Source of the DNA: Flavobacterium anseongense
Lineage (GTDB): Bacteria > Bacteroidota > Bacteroidia > Flavobacteriales > Flavobacteriaceae
Direction: 5' to 3'
Assembly (NCBI RefSeq): GCF_021608185.1
Contig: NZ_JAKIHN010000007.1
Coordinates: 62,001-126,000 of the forward strand
DNA: 64,000 nt
This document shows, piece after piece, positions 52,965 to 62,795 of the stretch. The translations under genes were made by a program, and so were the position numbers. Position 1 is the first letter of the stretch. Every line of letters starts with the position of its first letter. Under the pieces are notes generated by a model. The model did no database searches and was not told where the DNA came from. It worked only from the letters and a program-made list of their open reading frames with translations.

Positions 52965-54419
52965 ATGACGAACACCCTTTTCCCTATATTCTTAAAAACA
53001 GAAACCGCTCACTTCTTAATTGTGGGCGGTGGCAATGTTGGTTTGGAAAAAACCGAAACCTTATTGCGGCAAAATCCCAATATCAGGATTACGGTTGTGG
53101 CGACTTATTTTCATCCGAAAGTGGTTGAAATTGCCAGTCAGCATAAGAATGTAACGCTTTTGGAAAGACCTTTTGAAAAACAGGATGTTAATGATGCCGA
53201 TTTTGTAATTATAGCTACCGATAATCCCGAATTAAATGCCAAGATTCGTGATTTGGCAAAAGCCAAAGGAATCAAAGTCAACGCTGCAGATCAACCTGAT
53301 TTGTGTGATTTTTATTTAGGTTCGATTGTGAATAAAGGCTCTTTAAAAATTGCTATTTCCACCAATGGGAAATCTCCGGTTTTGGCCAAAAGAATGCGGG
53401 AATATTTTACGGATGTAATTCCGGATGGCATTAATGACAGCATCGAACAATTGAATTCGTTCAGAAGAGAACACAAAGGCGATTTTGGTCAAAAATTAGC
53501 CGATTTAAACAAAGTCACAGAAAGTTTTTCGGCTAAAAAAGGAGAAAGGAAAGCAGAGAAAAAATATAAAAGACTGACGTTTGAAATTACGTTGTTGTTT
53601 ATGGTTTTCTTTATTGGTTTTGGTGTCTCGAAATTTGTTACGTTTGATGAAGCAGTTTCCTATTTTCAGAGTATTCCAAACGTTTTCTTCGGAATGCTGT
53701 TAGTTGGTTTTTTTGCACAATTAGTTGATGGTGCTTTAGGGCTTGGATATGGTGTAACCTGTTCTACCAGTATGATGTTACTCGGAATCAAACTACCTGC
53801 CATCAGCGGAAGTATTCATACGGCAGAAATGTTTTCCAGCGGAATAAGTGGTTTTTCACATTATAAATTTGGTAATGTAAACAAAAAATTATTTTTCTGG
53901 ATTGTTATACCGGGTGTGATAGGAGCGGTAGCAGGAGCTTTATTGCTTATTTATCTCGGAAACAAATATGAAGCCATAACCTACGCCATTTTAGCCAGTT
54001 ATACTTTGCTAATCGGAGTCCGGCTCATTATTTTAGCTTTCAAAAAGAGAATTGAGAGAAAGCAATCAAAAAATATCGGCTTATTAGGATTTACAGGTGG
54101 TTTTTTTGATGCATTTGGCGGTGGCGGTTGGGGACCAATAGTAACTTCAACACTTTTGGCAAAAGGAAGAAAATCCAATTATGTTATCGGGACTGTTAGC
54201 TTAGCCGAATTTTTTGTTACGCTTGCTGCCGCTATTACGTTTTTTACTTCCTTAGGAATTAGTCATTGGTACATTATTTTGGGATTAATCTTAGGAGGTT
54301 CAGTTGCCGCGCCTTTGGCCGCAAGATTATCAGGAAGATTGCCTCAACGAACAGCTCTATTACTAGTTGCGGCTTTAGTAATTGTTTTTAGTTTGAGAAC
54401 GCTGTTCAAAATAATTTAA
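52965..54419 (+). CDS. Fusion of siroheme synthase (precorrin-2 dehydrogenase/ferrochelatase) and TauE/SafE permease
   Basis: A protein of 484 aa. Residues 1-190 are the Met8/CysG N-terminal domain: Rossmann 'FLIVGGGNVGLEKTETLL', 'IIATDNPELN', 'DQPDLCDFYLGSIV' and 'AISTNGKSPVLAKRMREY'. They should oxidise precorrin-2 and insert iron to make siroheme. From about residue 205, after a basic linker, eight or so membrane helices form a TSUP/TauE-type permease, with duplicated motifs 'DGALGLGYGVTCS' and 'FDAFGGGGWGPIVTS'. The fusion joins cofactor supply for CysI to probable sulfite/sulfonate or sulfate transport. The frame is continuous with no sign of an assembly join. Confidence 0.9.
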   Translation: MTNTLFPIFLKTETAHFLIVGGGNVGLEKTETLLRQNPNIRITVVATYFHPKVVEIASQHKNVTLLERPFEKQDVNDADFVIIATDNPELNAKIRDLAKAKGIKVNAADQPDLCDFYLGSIVNKGSLKIAISTNGKSPVLAKRMREYFTDVIPDGINDSIEQLNSFRREHKGDFGQKLADLNKVTESFSAKKGERKAEKKYKRLTFEITLLFMVFFIGFGVSKFVTFDEAVSYFQSIPNVFFGMLLVGFFAQLVDGALGLGYGVTCSTSMMLLGIKLPAISGSIHTAEMFSSGISGFSHYKFGNVNKKLFFWIVIPGVIGAVAGALLLIYLGNKYEAITYAILASYTLLIGVRLIILAFKKRIERKQSKNIGLLGFTGGFFDAFGGGGWGPIVTSTLLAKGRKSNYVIGTVSLAEFFVTLAAAITFFTSLGISHWYIILGLILGGSVAAPLAARLSGRLPQRTALLLVAALVIVFSLRTLFKII

Positions 54420-54435
54420 GATAAATTTTCTCCAT

Positions 54436-54469
54436 AAAAAAACCTTCAAGTTTGCTTGAAGGTTTTTTT
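54436..54469. terminator. Bidirectional terminator between the sulfur locus and ribB
   Basis: AAAAAAACCTTCAAG-TTTG-CTTGAAGGTTTTTTT serves both convergent transcripts. Confidence 0.92.
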
Positions 54470-54491
54470 ATTTCGGGTATGTTATAATTAT

Positions 54492-55625
54492 TTAATAAGC
54501 CACATATTCGGTTATTTCTAATCCGTATCCAATCATTCCGACACGTTTGGTTTGTGTGGTGTTTGAGATAAGACGTATTTTAGAGATATCAATATCATGA
54601 AGTATTTGTGCGCCTATACCAAAATCTTTGACATCCATTTTGATTTGCGGGACTTTGAAAATACCTTCAGCCTGTAACTGTTTCAACTCTGTTAATCGAT
54701 GTAATAAATCTGAAGAGTCAACTTCCTGATTGATAAACAGTATAGCTCCTTTTTCTTCTTTGCTGATGCGGTTAAAAACATCATCAAGTTTTTTATCCAT
54801 AGCCGTGGCTAAAGTATTCAGAATGTCGTTATTGGCTTGGGTAGAATTAATTCGGGTAAGTATTGGTTCACCCAAATTCCAACTGCCTTTGGTCAGTGCC
54901 AAATGCACTTGTTTGTTGGTAGTTTGTTGGTAAGCACGCAAACGGAATTTACCAAAACGGGTTTCGATTTCAAAATCATCTTTTTTGACAATCAAACTAT
55001 CGTGCTGCATTCTATAAGCCACTAAGTTTTCAATAGAAACGAGTTTAAGATCAAATTTCTTCGCAACTTTTACCAGTTCCGGCAAGCGTGCCATAGAACC
55101 ATCTTCGTTCATGATTTCTACAATAACTCCGGCAGCTTTAAAACCAGCTAATCGGGCAAAGTCAATTGCGGCTTCGGTATGACCGGTTCTACGCAATACG
55201 CCTCCTTGTTTTGCCGTTAGTGGAAAGATATGTCCAGGTCGGGCTAAATCGTATGGTTTTGTATCTTCATTTACTAAGGCTAGTATCGTTTTAGCTCTGT
55301 CAGAAGCCGAAATTCCTGTGGTTACACCATGACCTTTTAAATCTACCGAAACGGTGAAAGCAGTTTCCATATGATCGGTGTTATTTTTCACCATCGAATG
55401 TAATTCTAATTCGTCACAACGTTTCTCGGTCAATGGCGCACAGATTAGTCCTTTTCCGTGTGTAGCCATGAAGTTTATCATTTCGGGCGTTACCTTTTCG
55501 GCTGCAGCCAAAAAATCACCTTCGTTTTCACGATCTTCATCATCAACCACGATAATAACTTTACCTTGTCGAATATCTTCGATGGCTTCTTCTATAGTGT
55601 TGAGGTGTATTTTACTAGGACTCAT
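54492..55625 (-). CDS. ribB: 3,4-dihydroxy-2-butanone-4-phosphate synthase with degenerate GTP cyclohydrolase II domain
   Basis: A protein of 377 aa. Residues 1-200 are a complete DHBP synthase: '[13 protein letters not shown]', '[11 protein letters not shown]', '[12 protein letters not shown]', 'RPGHIFPL' and '[14 protein letters not shown]'. The C-terminal half aligns with GTP cyclohydrolase II, but the zinc cysteines (usually SECLTGD and RCDCG) are replaced by 'NSTQANND' and 'ATAMDKK'. Only the late '[12 protein letters not shown]' remains recognisable. The protein should make the four-carbon riboflavin precursor only, so an active RibA is expected elsewhere. Its ATG overlaps the stop of the LptF-like gene. 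Confidence 0.93.
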   Translation of the reverse strand: MSPSKIHLNTIEEAIEDIRQGKVIIVVDDEDRENEGDFLAAAEKVTPEMINFMATHGKGLICAPLTEKRCDELELHSMVKNNTDHMETAFTVSVDLKGHGVTTGISASDRAKTILALVNEDTKPYDLARPGHIFPLTAKQGGVLRRTGHTEAAIDFARLAGFKAAGVIVEIMNEDGSMARLPELVKVAKKFDLKLVSIENLVAYRMQHDSLIVKKDDFEIETRFGKFRLRAYQQTTNKQVHLALTKGSWNLGEPILTRINSTQANNDILNTLATAMDKKLDDVFNRISKEEKGAILFINQEVDSSDLLHRLTELKQLQAEGIFKVPQIKMDVKDFGIGAQILHDIDISKIRLISNTTQTKRVGMIGYGLEITEYVAY

Positions 55626-57613
55626 TAGGTTGTACTTTTATTAAATTCAGATATAACTTCTTTTAAATAACTTCTATTGTAGAAATAGAACAAGATAAAA
55701 AATGGAAACCCTGCTGCTACAACTAAGTATATATTTAAATCTACCTTTTTGTCCAAAATAGTTCCTATTTCATCCAATATTTGTTGTGACTTAAACAATG
55801 CTGTATAGAAAACACCCGCAACAACAAGGGCTGCTATAATGGTGATAATAGTTTCAGGTTTTCCCAGAGAAGAAATCCCTAACATCCCCAAATAGGTAAC
55901 CAAAGCAATCTTACTATAGATTTTATATTGCTTGTTGAGTTCTTCTACTTTGTTATAATCAATATTGTAAAGGTTGTTGGTAAGCAATAATTCTTCCTGG
56001 GTAATGTTCCTTGACTCCAGTACTTTCAGCGCTTTGTTTCGGTAATCGTTAGTATAACCAAACTGTTTGGCATCTTTTACAATCTTAATCAATACTTCAT
56101 TGTCGTAGCCGTTGAGTTTTTCCCAATCAGTATCTTTTACAACAGTAAGCTGTTCCATATTTACAACAGGCTGTTCCGCTAACTGTTCTTCGGTTTTTGT
56201 TGGTATAAATCGTTTGTAAATATCAGTTATCCAATCAAAACTAATGGTAAATCCTTTGTCATCGGTAGCTCTTTTGGTTAAGATTATGGCCAAAGGTGTC
56301 AGTATAATAGAAGACATCCAGCAACCCAGAAAAGGAATTAATTCATCTTGTTGTGCTACTTTTTTCCCAAATGTATTGATGAAGTGAAAAACAATAAAAA
56401 TAAGTATGGCAAATACAATCGGCAATCCCAATCCACCTTTTCGAATAATGGCTCCCAATGGTGCACCGATAAAGAACATCAATAAACAGGAAAAAGCAAT
56501 TACAAATTTATCATAAAGTGCAATCCAGTGCAGGTTGATGTTTTTTTGTTTATCATTCAATTCATATCCGGAACTTTCCAGAGAAAAGTTGATTGCATCA
56601 AGGTTACCAGTTGCTGCTCTAAGTATTTGTGTCTTGTCAGTAAAAGAAAAATTGTTTAATATGTTGTCGGGATTAAGTTTAGGTAAACTAGATGTGGTTG
56701 TATAATTTGTAGGGTTTAGTGAAGAACGTTGGTTTAGATTTTCAGCAATAGAAATCCTGTCTTTGTTATAGTTTTTCTGCAATGAATCAAGTGTAAATCT
56801 CAATTCACCAATCGTAAGCATAGTGTTGGTGTTGGTGATTTGCTCTTCGTCGAGATTGGTGTTGTTCAGTTTTGATAAATCGATATTGATGACATAGGTT
56901 TTGAATTCACTTTTGGCAAAGGGAACTTTGTTGCGGTCTTCAAATTTTTTGGGGATGATATCTTCGTAATAATTTCCGTCTTTTAAAACTAATTTCAGAA
57001 TGTTTGAGTTTTCATTACTTATCAATTCTCCTTTTTTGGCTTTGATAACAGTATTGCTACCGGCATTGGTGTTTGATAATTTATGAATGGTAACACCTTT
57101 AAGATATCTGCCATTATCGCCCGATTTTTTTTCGACTTTTATATTATAAGTTCCAATTTGGCTGAACTGCCCTTCGGCTATAGCCATGGCAGGTTTTACC
57201 TGGGCAATATTTCTTCGGAAATTAATGAACTTATATTCGGCATACGGAATGACATTATTGGCAAAAATAAAGGCTACAACACTAAGTATGCAAATGGAGT
57301 AAATCAGTGTTTTCATTGAACGCTGCAATGATATTCCGGAAGATTTCATTGCGGCAAACTCATAATTTTCGGCTAAACTTCCGAAGGTCATAATAGAAGC
57401 CAATAAAACCGATAAGGGTAATACCAGTGGAATAATACTTGGCATTTTAAACATAAGGAACTTGAGAATCATTATGAAATCTAAATCCTTTCCGGCCAAT
57501 TCAGAAATGAAAAGCCAAACAACCTGTAAAACGAATATGAAGAAGAGAATTACAAATACCGTAGTAAATGTAACAAGGAAGGATTTTAATAAGTACTTGT
57601 CAAGTATTTTCAC
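55625..57613 (-). CDS. LptF/LptG family lipopolysaccharide-export permease
   Basis: A protein of 662 aa, longer than the proteobacterial permeases (about 360) owing to an enlarged periplasmic region and a C-terminal extension with two further membrane segments. The family start is clear ('[16 protein letters not shown]', '[33 protein letters not shown]', in part), as is the late '[19 protein letters not shown]'. It forms the inner-membrane part of the ABC exporter that extracts lipopolysaccharide. It lies 6 bp after the LolA-like gene and overlaps ribB. Confidence 0.88.
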   Translation of the reverse strand: MKILDKYLLKSFLVTFTTVFVILFFIFVLQVVWLFISELAGKDLDFIMILKFLMFKMPSIIPLVLPLSVLLASIMTFGSLAENYEFAAMKSSGISLQRSMKTLIYSICILSVVAFIFANNVIPYAEYKFINFRRNIAQVKPAMAIAEGQFSQIGTYNIKVEKKSGDNGRYLKGVTIHKLSNTNAGSNTVIKAKKGELISNENSNILKLVLKDGNYYEDIIPKKFEDRNKVPFAKSEFKTYVINIDLSKLNNTNLDEEQITNTNTMLTIGELRFTLDSLQKNYNKDRISIAENLNQRSSLNPTNYTTTSSLPKLNPDNILNNFSFTDKTQILRAATGNLDAINFSLESSGYELNDKQKNINLHWIALYDKFVIAFSCLLMFFIGAPLGAIIRKGGLGLPIVFAILIFIVFHFINTFGKKVAQQDELIPFLGCWMSSIILTPLAIILTKRATDDKGFTISFDWITDIYKRFIPTKTEEQLAEQPVVNMEQLTVVKDTDWEKLNGYDNEVLIKIVKDAKQFGYTNDYRNKALKVLESRNITQEELLLTNNLYNIDYNKVEELNKQYKIYSKIALVTYLGMLGISSLGKPETIITIIAALVVAGVFYTALFKSQQILDEIGTILDKKVDLNIYLVVAAGFPFFILFYFYNRSYLKEVISEFNKSTT

Positions 57614-57619
57614 CCGAAA

Positions 57620-58261
57620 TTAATCTAGTTTATTGATGTAGTAATTTGGATATTTACTAGGCACAAAGGTAAACTGATTTTTTGATAATGGCTGATTGGT
57701 TTTAAAAGAATTAACAGTAAGCGTTGTTTTAGTTCCATTTTTACCCATTTCAATCACATTATAGATGTTTTTAGTTTGGGAATCTATGCCTAACAGAACT
57801 TCTTTGCGTTGGTCTTTGGCATTGGTTGGCACTAATTTGATATACTGTATTTTTCGTCCTTTTACATCCTGAAGAATATCCCAACTGTATTTATAACCAC
57901 TATTAAAGAAGGTTAGCATTTTGGATGGTGTAATCGAACTGTCATCTTTTTCATTTAAACTTGATATGGTAACTTCTTCGTCTTCAGGAACTATAGTGTA
58001 GTTTTTTTTGCCATCAAATATTTTAGTAACACCCATAAAATTCAACATATATTTATTATCCTGAATAATTACATTTCCTTTACTTTCTTTGTTGATGTTC
58101 TCTTTGTAATTGTTAAGAGTGTATTTAAAATCGATAACGATATTATTGTAGGATTTAATTTTAGCTGTTACTTGGTCTAACAACTCTTTTGCTTTTTTGT
58201 CCTGAGCATTAGTAGAAATAGTTACTAAAAGTAAAATAACGATTGATACTATTCTGTTCAT
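57620..58261 (-). CDS. lolA: LolA-like outer-membrane lipoprotein carrier protein
   Basis: A protein of 213 aa from the ATG at 58259-58261, which directly follows the ftsK stop. In-frame ATGs upstream lie inside ftsK. Signal peptide MNRIVSIVILLLVTISTNAQ. The body is LolA-like: 'AKELLDQVTAKIKSYNNIVIDFKYTL', 'SKGNVIIQDNKYMLNFMG' and 'EKDDSSITPSKMLTFF' (quoted in parts), forming the half-open beta barrel that ferries lipoproteins across the periplasm. It is grouped with the LptF-like permease. Confidence 0.85.
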   Translation of the reverse strand: MNRIVSIVILLLVTISTNAQDKKAKELLDQVTAKIKSYNNIVIDFKYTLNNYKENINKESKGNVIIQDNKYMLNFMGVTKIFDGKKNYTIVPEDEEVTISSLNEKDDSSITPSKMLTFFNSGYKYSWDILQDVKGRKIQYIKLVPTNAKDQRKEVLLGIDSQTKNIYNVIEMGKNGTKTTLTVNSFKTNQPLSKNQFTFVPSKYPNYYINKLD

Positions 58262-58262
58262 T

Positions 58263-60698
58263 TTATTCATTGTTTTGTTCATTATTAAAGAATTGTTCTA
58301 ATGAAGCTAAGTCGGTAATGTTAACACTTCTTGCTTTACTTCCTTCAAATGGACCTACAATTCCGGCTGCTTCTAACTGATCAATCAATCGACCTGCACG
58401 GTTGTAACCCAATTTCAGCTTCCTTTGCAATAATGATGCCGAACCCTGTTGTGCGGTTACAATAATTTCTGCAGCTTCTCTAAATAAACTGTCTCTTTCT
58501 GAAATATCAAATTCTAAATTTACGCTACTGCCTTCCTCTCCAACATATTCGGGTAATAAATAGGCGCTGGCATAGGCTTTTTGTGAACCAATATAATCTA
58601 CAATTTTTTCTACTTCCGGTGTGTCTACAAAGGCACATTGCACACGCACTAAATCATTTCCGTTAGAATATAGTAAATCTCCACGACCTATTAATTGGTC
58701 AGCACCCTGCGTGTCTAATATCGTTCTTGAATCAATTTTAGAAGTAACTCTAAAAGCAATACGCGCCGGGAAATTGGCTTTGATAATTCCGGTAATTACA
58801 TTTACCGATGGTCTTTGTGTGGCAATGATTAAATGAATTCCGATAGCACGGGCTAGTTGCGCCAAACGGGCAATTGGCGTTTCCACTTCTTTACCGGCAG
58901 TCATAATCAAATCGGCAAACTCATCAACTACCAAAACAATATAAGGCAGGAAACGATGTCCGTTTTCCGGATTTAATTTCCGGGCTTTAAATTTCTCGTT
59001 GTATTCTTTAATGTTACGAACCATCGCGTCTTTCAATAAGGAATAACGATTGTCCATTTCAACGCAAAGCGAGTTTAATGTATTGATTACTTTGTTGTTA
59101 TCGGTAATGATGGCATCTTCTGTATCAGGCAATTTTGCCAAATAATGGCGCTCAATTTTATTAAAAAGTGTAAGCTCAACTTTCTTTGGATCGACCAAAA
59201 CAAACTTAACTTCTGCAGGATGTTTTTTGTACAACAACGAAGTTAATACCGCATTTAATCCAACCGATTTTCCTTGTCCGGTTGCACCAGCCATCAAAAG
59301 GTGTGGCATTTTAGCCAAATCGACCACAAAGGTTTCGTTCGAAATAGTTTTTCCTAAAGCAATTGGCAATTCCATTTCGGCTTCCTGAAATTTCGCTGAA
59401 GAAATAACCGTTTTCATTGGAACAATGGTTGGATTTTTATTCGGAACCTCAATACCAATAGTTCCTTTTCCCGGAATAGGAGCAATGATACGAATGCCTA
59501 ATGCTGCCAATGACAAAGCGATATCGTCTTCCAGGCTTTTGATTTTAGAAATACGGATTCCGGCTTCGGGTACAATTTCATATAATGTAACCGATGGACC
59601 AACAGTTGCCTTGATTTGAGCAATATCGATTTTGTAGTTTTTTAAGGTTTCTACAATTTTGTTTTTGTTTTCTTCAAGTTCTTCCTGATTGATGGTAATA
59701 CCAACCGAAGTGTATTCTTTCAGCAAATCAATTGTTGGGAATTTGTAGTTGGATAACTCTAATGTTGGGTCAAATTCACCAAAATCGGCTACCAGTTTTG
59801 CGGCTAAATTTTCTTCTACAACATCTTCATCAGCAGCTTGTTCAATAACAAAAGCTTCATCATTTGTTTCTATAATCTGCGGCTGTGGAGTAGGAGTTGG
59901 TTCAACTGTTTTGATGGTTGGTTCCAAATTAATTTCGGAAGCATGTTCAATTGTTGGTTTTAAAGCTTCTTTATTGATTTCGAATTGAGAAGGTTTTAAG
60001 GTTGGCTCTTCAATTTCTTCCTCTTCCTTAACTGCGAATTCCTCTAAATTATAATCGGTACCGTTTTCGGCTGAAGTTAATCCGCTCAAATCATCTTTAA
60101 TGTCGGTGTGTTTCTTTTCAAAGAAGGTTTTAACAGCATCAGGAGAGATTTTTATTTTGAAAATCAAATAGATAACAATCGCAAAAACAATTCCGAGTAG
60201 TGTTCCAATTTTACCGATATAATCCTGTATAAACTGATTGAGTTCATAACCTATAGTTCCACCTAATTCGGGAATAGTGGTAGCAAAAAAACCAAACGTA
60301 ATCGACAACACTATAACCGCAAACAAATCCCAAAACCAGGTGTTTTTGAGTTTTTGAATAGGCAAGTCTAACAGTAAAAACGCACCGCTTAAAAAGCATA
60401 ATTTGACAAATAGGAAGGAAGCAACTCCAAAACCACGATAGATAAATAAATCGGCAATGTATGCACCAAATTTACCTAACCAGTTTTCTACATGTTCACT
60501 TCTGTCGGTAATAGAATCAACAGCACTTTGGTCGGCTTGACCTGAAACAAAGAAGGAGATAAAGGAAACCAAAAAAGCAATTGACAATAAAACTAAAAGA
60601 AAACCAAACAGCATTCTGTATTGCTTTTTGGTCTTTAAAATTTTAATATCCGATTGGGGATCTTTTTCTTTTGGTTCTTTTTTTACTGTTTTTGCCAT
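58263..60698 (-). CDS. ftsK: DNA translocase FtsK
   Basis: A protein of 811 aa. Four N-terminal membrane helices lie within about the first 185 residues and are followed by an acidic linker rich in Glu/Pro. The motor has Walker A 'MAGATGQGKSVGLNA', Walker B 'IVLVVDEFADLI' and the 'IATQRPSVNVITG' segment. The C-terminal winged-helix gamma domain ('LLQRKLKLGYNRAGRLIDQLE') reads chromosome polarity sequences. It segregates chromosome termini at the septum. Confidence 0.96.
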   Translation of the reverse strand: MAKTVKKEPKEKDPQSDIKILKTKKQYRMLFGFLLVLLSIAFLVSFISFFVSGQADQSAVDSITDRSEHVENWLGKFGAYIADLFIYRGFGVASFLFVKLCFLSGAFLLLDLPIQKLKNTWFWDLFAVIVLSITFGFFATTIPELGGTIGYELNQFIQDYIGKIGTLLGIVFAIVIYLIFKIKISPDAVKTFFEKKHTDIKDDLSGLTSAENGTDYNLEEFAVKEEEEIEEPTLKPSQFEINKEALKPTIEHASEINLEPTIKTVEPTPTPQPQIIETNDEAFVIEQAADEDVVEENLAAKLVADFGEFDPTLELSNYKFPTIDLLKEYTSVGITINQEELEENKNKIVETLKNYKIDIAQIKATVGPSVTLYEIVPEAGIRISKIKSLEDDIALSLAALGIRIIAPIPGKGTIGIEVPNKNPTIVPMKTVISSAKFQEAEMELPIALGKTISNETFVVDLAKMPHLLMAGATGQGKSVGLNAVLTSLLYKKHPAEVKFVLVDPKKVELTLFNKIERHYLAKLPDTEDAIITDNNKVINTLNSLCVEMDNRYSLLKDAMVRNIKEYNEKFKARKLNPENGHRFLPYIVLVVDEFADLIMTAGKEVETPIARLAQLARAIGIHLIIATQRPSVNVITGIIKANFPARIAFRVTSKIDSRTILDTQGADQLIGRGDLLYSNGNDLVRVQCAFVDTPEVEKIVDYIGSQKAYASAYLLPEYVGEEGSSVNLEFDISERDSLFREAAEIIVTAQQGSASLLQRKLKLGYNRAGRLIDQLEAAGIVGPFEGSKARSVNITDLASLEQFFNNEQNNE

Positions 60699-60741
60699 TG
60701 GTTATTTATATCGCTATAAAAATAGAAATTTAATCGAATGA

Positions 60742-61116
60742 TTATAGAAATTTAGGAACATAAATTAATAATCCAACTACAATGGCAGCGGTTGCGGCAA
60801 ACATCACGGCACCTGCAGCAATATCTTTGATAAAACCAATTCTATGATGAAACTCAGGATGAATGAAATCAGCTATTTTCTCGACCGCAGTATTCAAACT
60901 TTCAATACCCAAAACCAATCCAAAAGCCAAAGTCTGCATCATCCATTCTTCTCTTGAAATTTGGAAATAAAATCCGGCAATTATAAGCAAAACAGCTAAT
61001 GAAAACTGCACCATCACGCTGTGCTCTGTTGTGATAAGTTTATAAGCACCTTTAAGCGCAAAGCCTACGCTTTTAATTCGTCCGGTGAAAAAAGAATTGT
61101 CTTTATTAAATTCCAT
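60742..61116 (-). CDS. dgkA: Diacylglycerol/undecaprenol kinase family protein
   Basis: A protein of 124 aa with three membrane segments. The DgkA signature 'ESLNTAVEKIADFI' follows a helix containing 'FGLVLGIE', and an N-terminal 'GFALKGAYKLITTEHS' is typical of the Gram-positive/Bacteroidota branch, whose substrate is often undecaprenol. It lies 9 bp after tpx and 43 bp before ftsK on the same strand. Confidence 0.9.
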   Translation of the reverse strand: MEFNKDNSFFTGRIKSVGFALKGAYKLITTEHSVMVQFSLAVLLIIAGFYFQISREEWMMQTLAFGLVLGIESLNTAVEKIADFIHPEFHHRIGFIKDIAAGAVMFAATAAIVVGLLIYVPKFL

Positions 61117-61125
61117 AATTCAATA

Positions 61126-61623
61126 TTATAATGCAGCTAAAGCCGCTTCGTAGTCAGGTTCATTAGATGTGTTCGGAACTTGCTCTGTATATTTTACAAC
61201 ACCATTTTCATCAATAACAATAACAGCTCTCGAGTGTAAGCCGGCAAAAGCGCCTTCAACAAATTCAAGCCCATAATCTTTGCCAAAATTTCCTGTGTTG
61301 AAATCGGAAAGGTTAATCACGTTTTTCAATCCTTCGGCTCCACAAAAACGGCTTTGTGCAAAAGGCAAATCACGCGAAATACACAAAACTTTAGTATTTT
61401 CTAATTGGCTTGCATCTGCATTAAACTTTCTAACAGATGTTGCGCAGGTTGGCGTATCAATGCTTGGAAAAATGTTCAGGACTAATTTTGTCCCTTCAAA
61501 ATCGTTTAACGTTGCAATTGACAAATCGCTTTTTACTAACTTAAAATCGGGTGCTTTTGTTCCGGTTTTTGGTAATTCACCATTGGTGTTTACTGGTTTT
61601 CCGCCGAATAGTACTGAGGCCAT
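61126..61623 (-). CDS. tpx: Thiol peroxidase
   Basis: A protein of 165 aa of the peroxiredoxin Tpx family. The peroxidatic Cys is in 'PSIDTPTCATSVRKF' (near residue 60) and the resolving Cys in 'AQSRFCGAEGL' (near 94), with the usual 'GLHSRAVIVIDENG' end. It reduces peroxides with thioredoxin. It is divergent from arsR. Confidence 0.95.
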   Translation of the reverse strand: MASVLFGGKPVNTNGELPKTGTKAPDFKLVKSDLSIATLNDFEGTKLVLNIFPSIDTPTCATSVRKFNADASQLENTKVLCISRDLPFAQSRFCGAEGLKNVINLSDFNTGNFGKDYGLEFVEGAFAGLHSRAVIVIDENGVVKYTEQVPNTSNEPDYEAALAAL

Positions 61624-61738
61624 AAATATGCTTTTTTGTTTGCCAAAAGTAGTAAAAATATTTAGGATTTGGGTAACATATAACTCATGCTAAAAAAAAC
61701 ATGCAAAATAATTTGGTATATAATATTATTATATCGTA

Positions 61739-61750
61739 ATATTGCAATAT
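61739..61750. promoter_or_regulatory. Candidate ArsR operator
   Basis: The perfect 12-bp palindrome ATATTGCAATAT lies 16 bp before the arsR ATG, in the AT-rich spacer shared with tpx. ArsR repressors bind such AT-rich dyads at their own promoters. Confidence 0.5.
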
Positions 61751-61766
61751 AAAAATATATAGAATT

Positions 61767-62090
61767 ATGGGAGCATCCAAATCTGATTTTTTTACTGATA
61801 AGCAAAACGAGCTTGCCTCGTTGTTTAAAGCCTTATCACATCCGGCAAGAGTTGCTATTATTGAATATTTGTTGACTGTTGATACTTGTATTTGTGGAGA
61901 CATTGTAAACGAATTGCCTTTGGCACAACCTACAGTTTCACAACATTTAAAGGAATTAAAAAACGCAGGAATCATAAAAGGAAGTATAGAAGGCACTGCG
62001 ATTTGTTATTGTATAAATGAAACGACGTTGAAGAAAATTGAAAGTTACTTTTCAATCATCAATACTAAATTAAAAAATAAATGTTGTTGA
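61767..62090 (+). CDS. arsR: ArsR/SmtB-family metalloregulator
   Basis: A protein of 107 aa with the winged HTH '[14 protein letters not shown]' to '[19 protein letters not shown]'. Cys41 and Cys43 in 'TCICGDIV' match the alpha-3 metal site of arsenite-sensing ArsR, and a C-terminal Cys pair (106-107) may add a ligand. It should repress the operon that follows and release on As(III)/Sb(III). Confidence 0.93.
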   Translation: MGASKSDFFTDKQNELASLFKALSHPARVAIIEYLLTVDTCICGDIVNELPLAQPTVSQHLKELKNAGIIKGSIEGTAICYCINETTLKKIESYFSIINTKLKNKCC

Positions 62091-62096
62091 ATTTGA

Positions 62097-62184
62097 GGGA
62101 TAAGGGAAAAGGGATAAGGGACAAGATTTTCTTTCTAACAATCTAACAATCTAACAATCTAACAATCTAATAATCTAACAATCT
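62097..62184. repeat. Simple repeats before the DUF6428 gene
   Basis: A GGGATAAGGGAAAA purine tract is followed by six tandem 8-bp copies of AACAATCT (62137-62184, one reading AATAATCT), ending 5 bp before the ATG. Confidence 0.9.
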
Positions 62185-62189
62185 AAATC

Positions 62190-62663
62190 ATGAAATTATC
62201 AGAAATTAAAAAAGAGTTGAATAGCTTAACTTCAATTGCTTTTCAACTGCCTAACGGCGAGTTAGTCCCCAATCATTTTCACGTAACTGAAGTAGGTAAA
62301 GTGACCAAACATTTTATCGATTGCGGCGGAACCATTCGCAACGAAGAAATTGCCAATTTTCAATTGTGGGAAGCTAATGACTATGACCATCGTTTGCATC
62401 CCGAAAAATTAGTTCACATTATTGAACTTTCAGAAAGAGTTTTAAATATGCCGGATTTGGAAATTGAAGTTGAATATCAAATGAAAGACACCATTGGTAA
62501 ATTCAGCCTTGGTTTTGATGGTACTAATTTTCTTCTGACTTCAAAAGAAACCACTTGTTTAGCAAAAGACAACTGCGGAATTCCGGTCGAGAAAGTCAAA
62601 GCAAAAATAGGTGAGTGGAAAGAAAAAGTTTCTTGTTGTTCGACCGAAAGTAATTGCTGTTAA
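62190..62663 (+). CDS. DUF6428 family protein of the ars operon
   Basis: A protein of 157 aa that I recognise as DUF6428 from 'FQLPNGELVPNHFHVTEVG' and 'HFIDCGG'. It has a Cys-rich tail ('KVSCCSTESNCC') and an internal 'TTCLAKDNCG', both plausible soft-metal ligands. The family recurs beside arsR and arsC in Bacteroidota. A role in arsenic binding or handling is inferred from context and the cysteines; no activity is known to me. Confidence 0.8.
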   Translation: MKLSEIKKELNSLTSIAFQLPNGELVPNHFHVTEVGKVTKHFIDCGGTIRNEEIANFQLWEANDYDHRLHPEKLVHIIELSERVLNMPDLEIEVEYQMKDTIGKFSLGFDGTNFLLTSKETTCLAKDNCGIPVEKVKAKIGEWKEKVSCCSTESNCC

Positions 62664-62666
62664 GTT

Positions 62667-62792
62667 ATGGTATATAAATTAGTTAAGTATAAAAAACCAA
62701 TTGTAATTATAAGCGGAATTGTAATTCTCAATTTGCTGTTTGGATTTGATATTCGATTTACAATAATTAATTTGCTTTGGCTTTTGGTATAA
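62667..62792 (+). CDS. 41-aa small membrane protein
   Basis: The frame from ATG 62667 to TAA 62790-62792 encodes 41 residues: MVYKLVKYKKP, then a hydrophobic helix (IVIISGIVILNLLFGF) and a second apolar stretch to the end (TIINLLWLLV). It begins 3 bp after the DUF6428 stop and ends 3 bp before the methyltransferase ATG, so it fits the operon exactly. Its function is unknown, and it may assist metalloid export or membrane anchoring. Confidence 0.65.
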   Translation: MVYKLVKYKKPIVIISGIVILNLLFGFDIRFTIINLLWLLV

Positions 62793-62795
62793 ATT

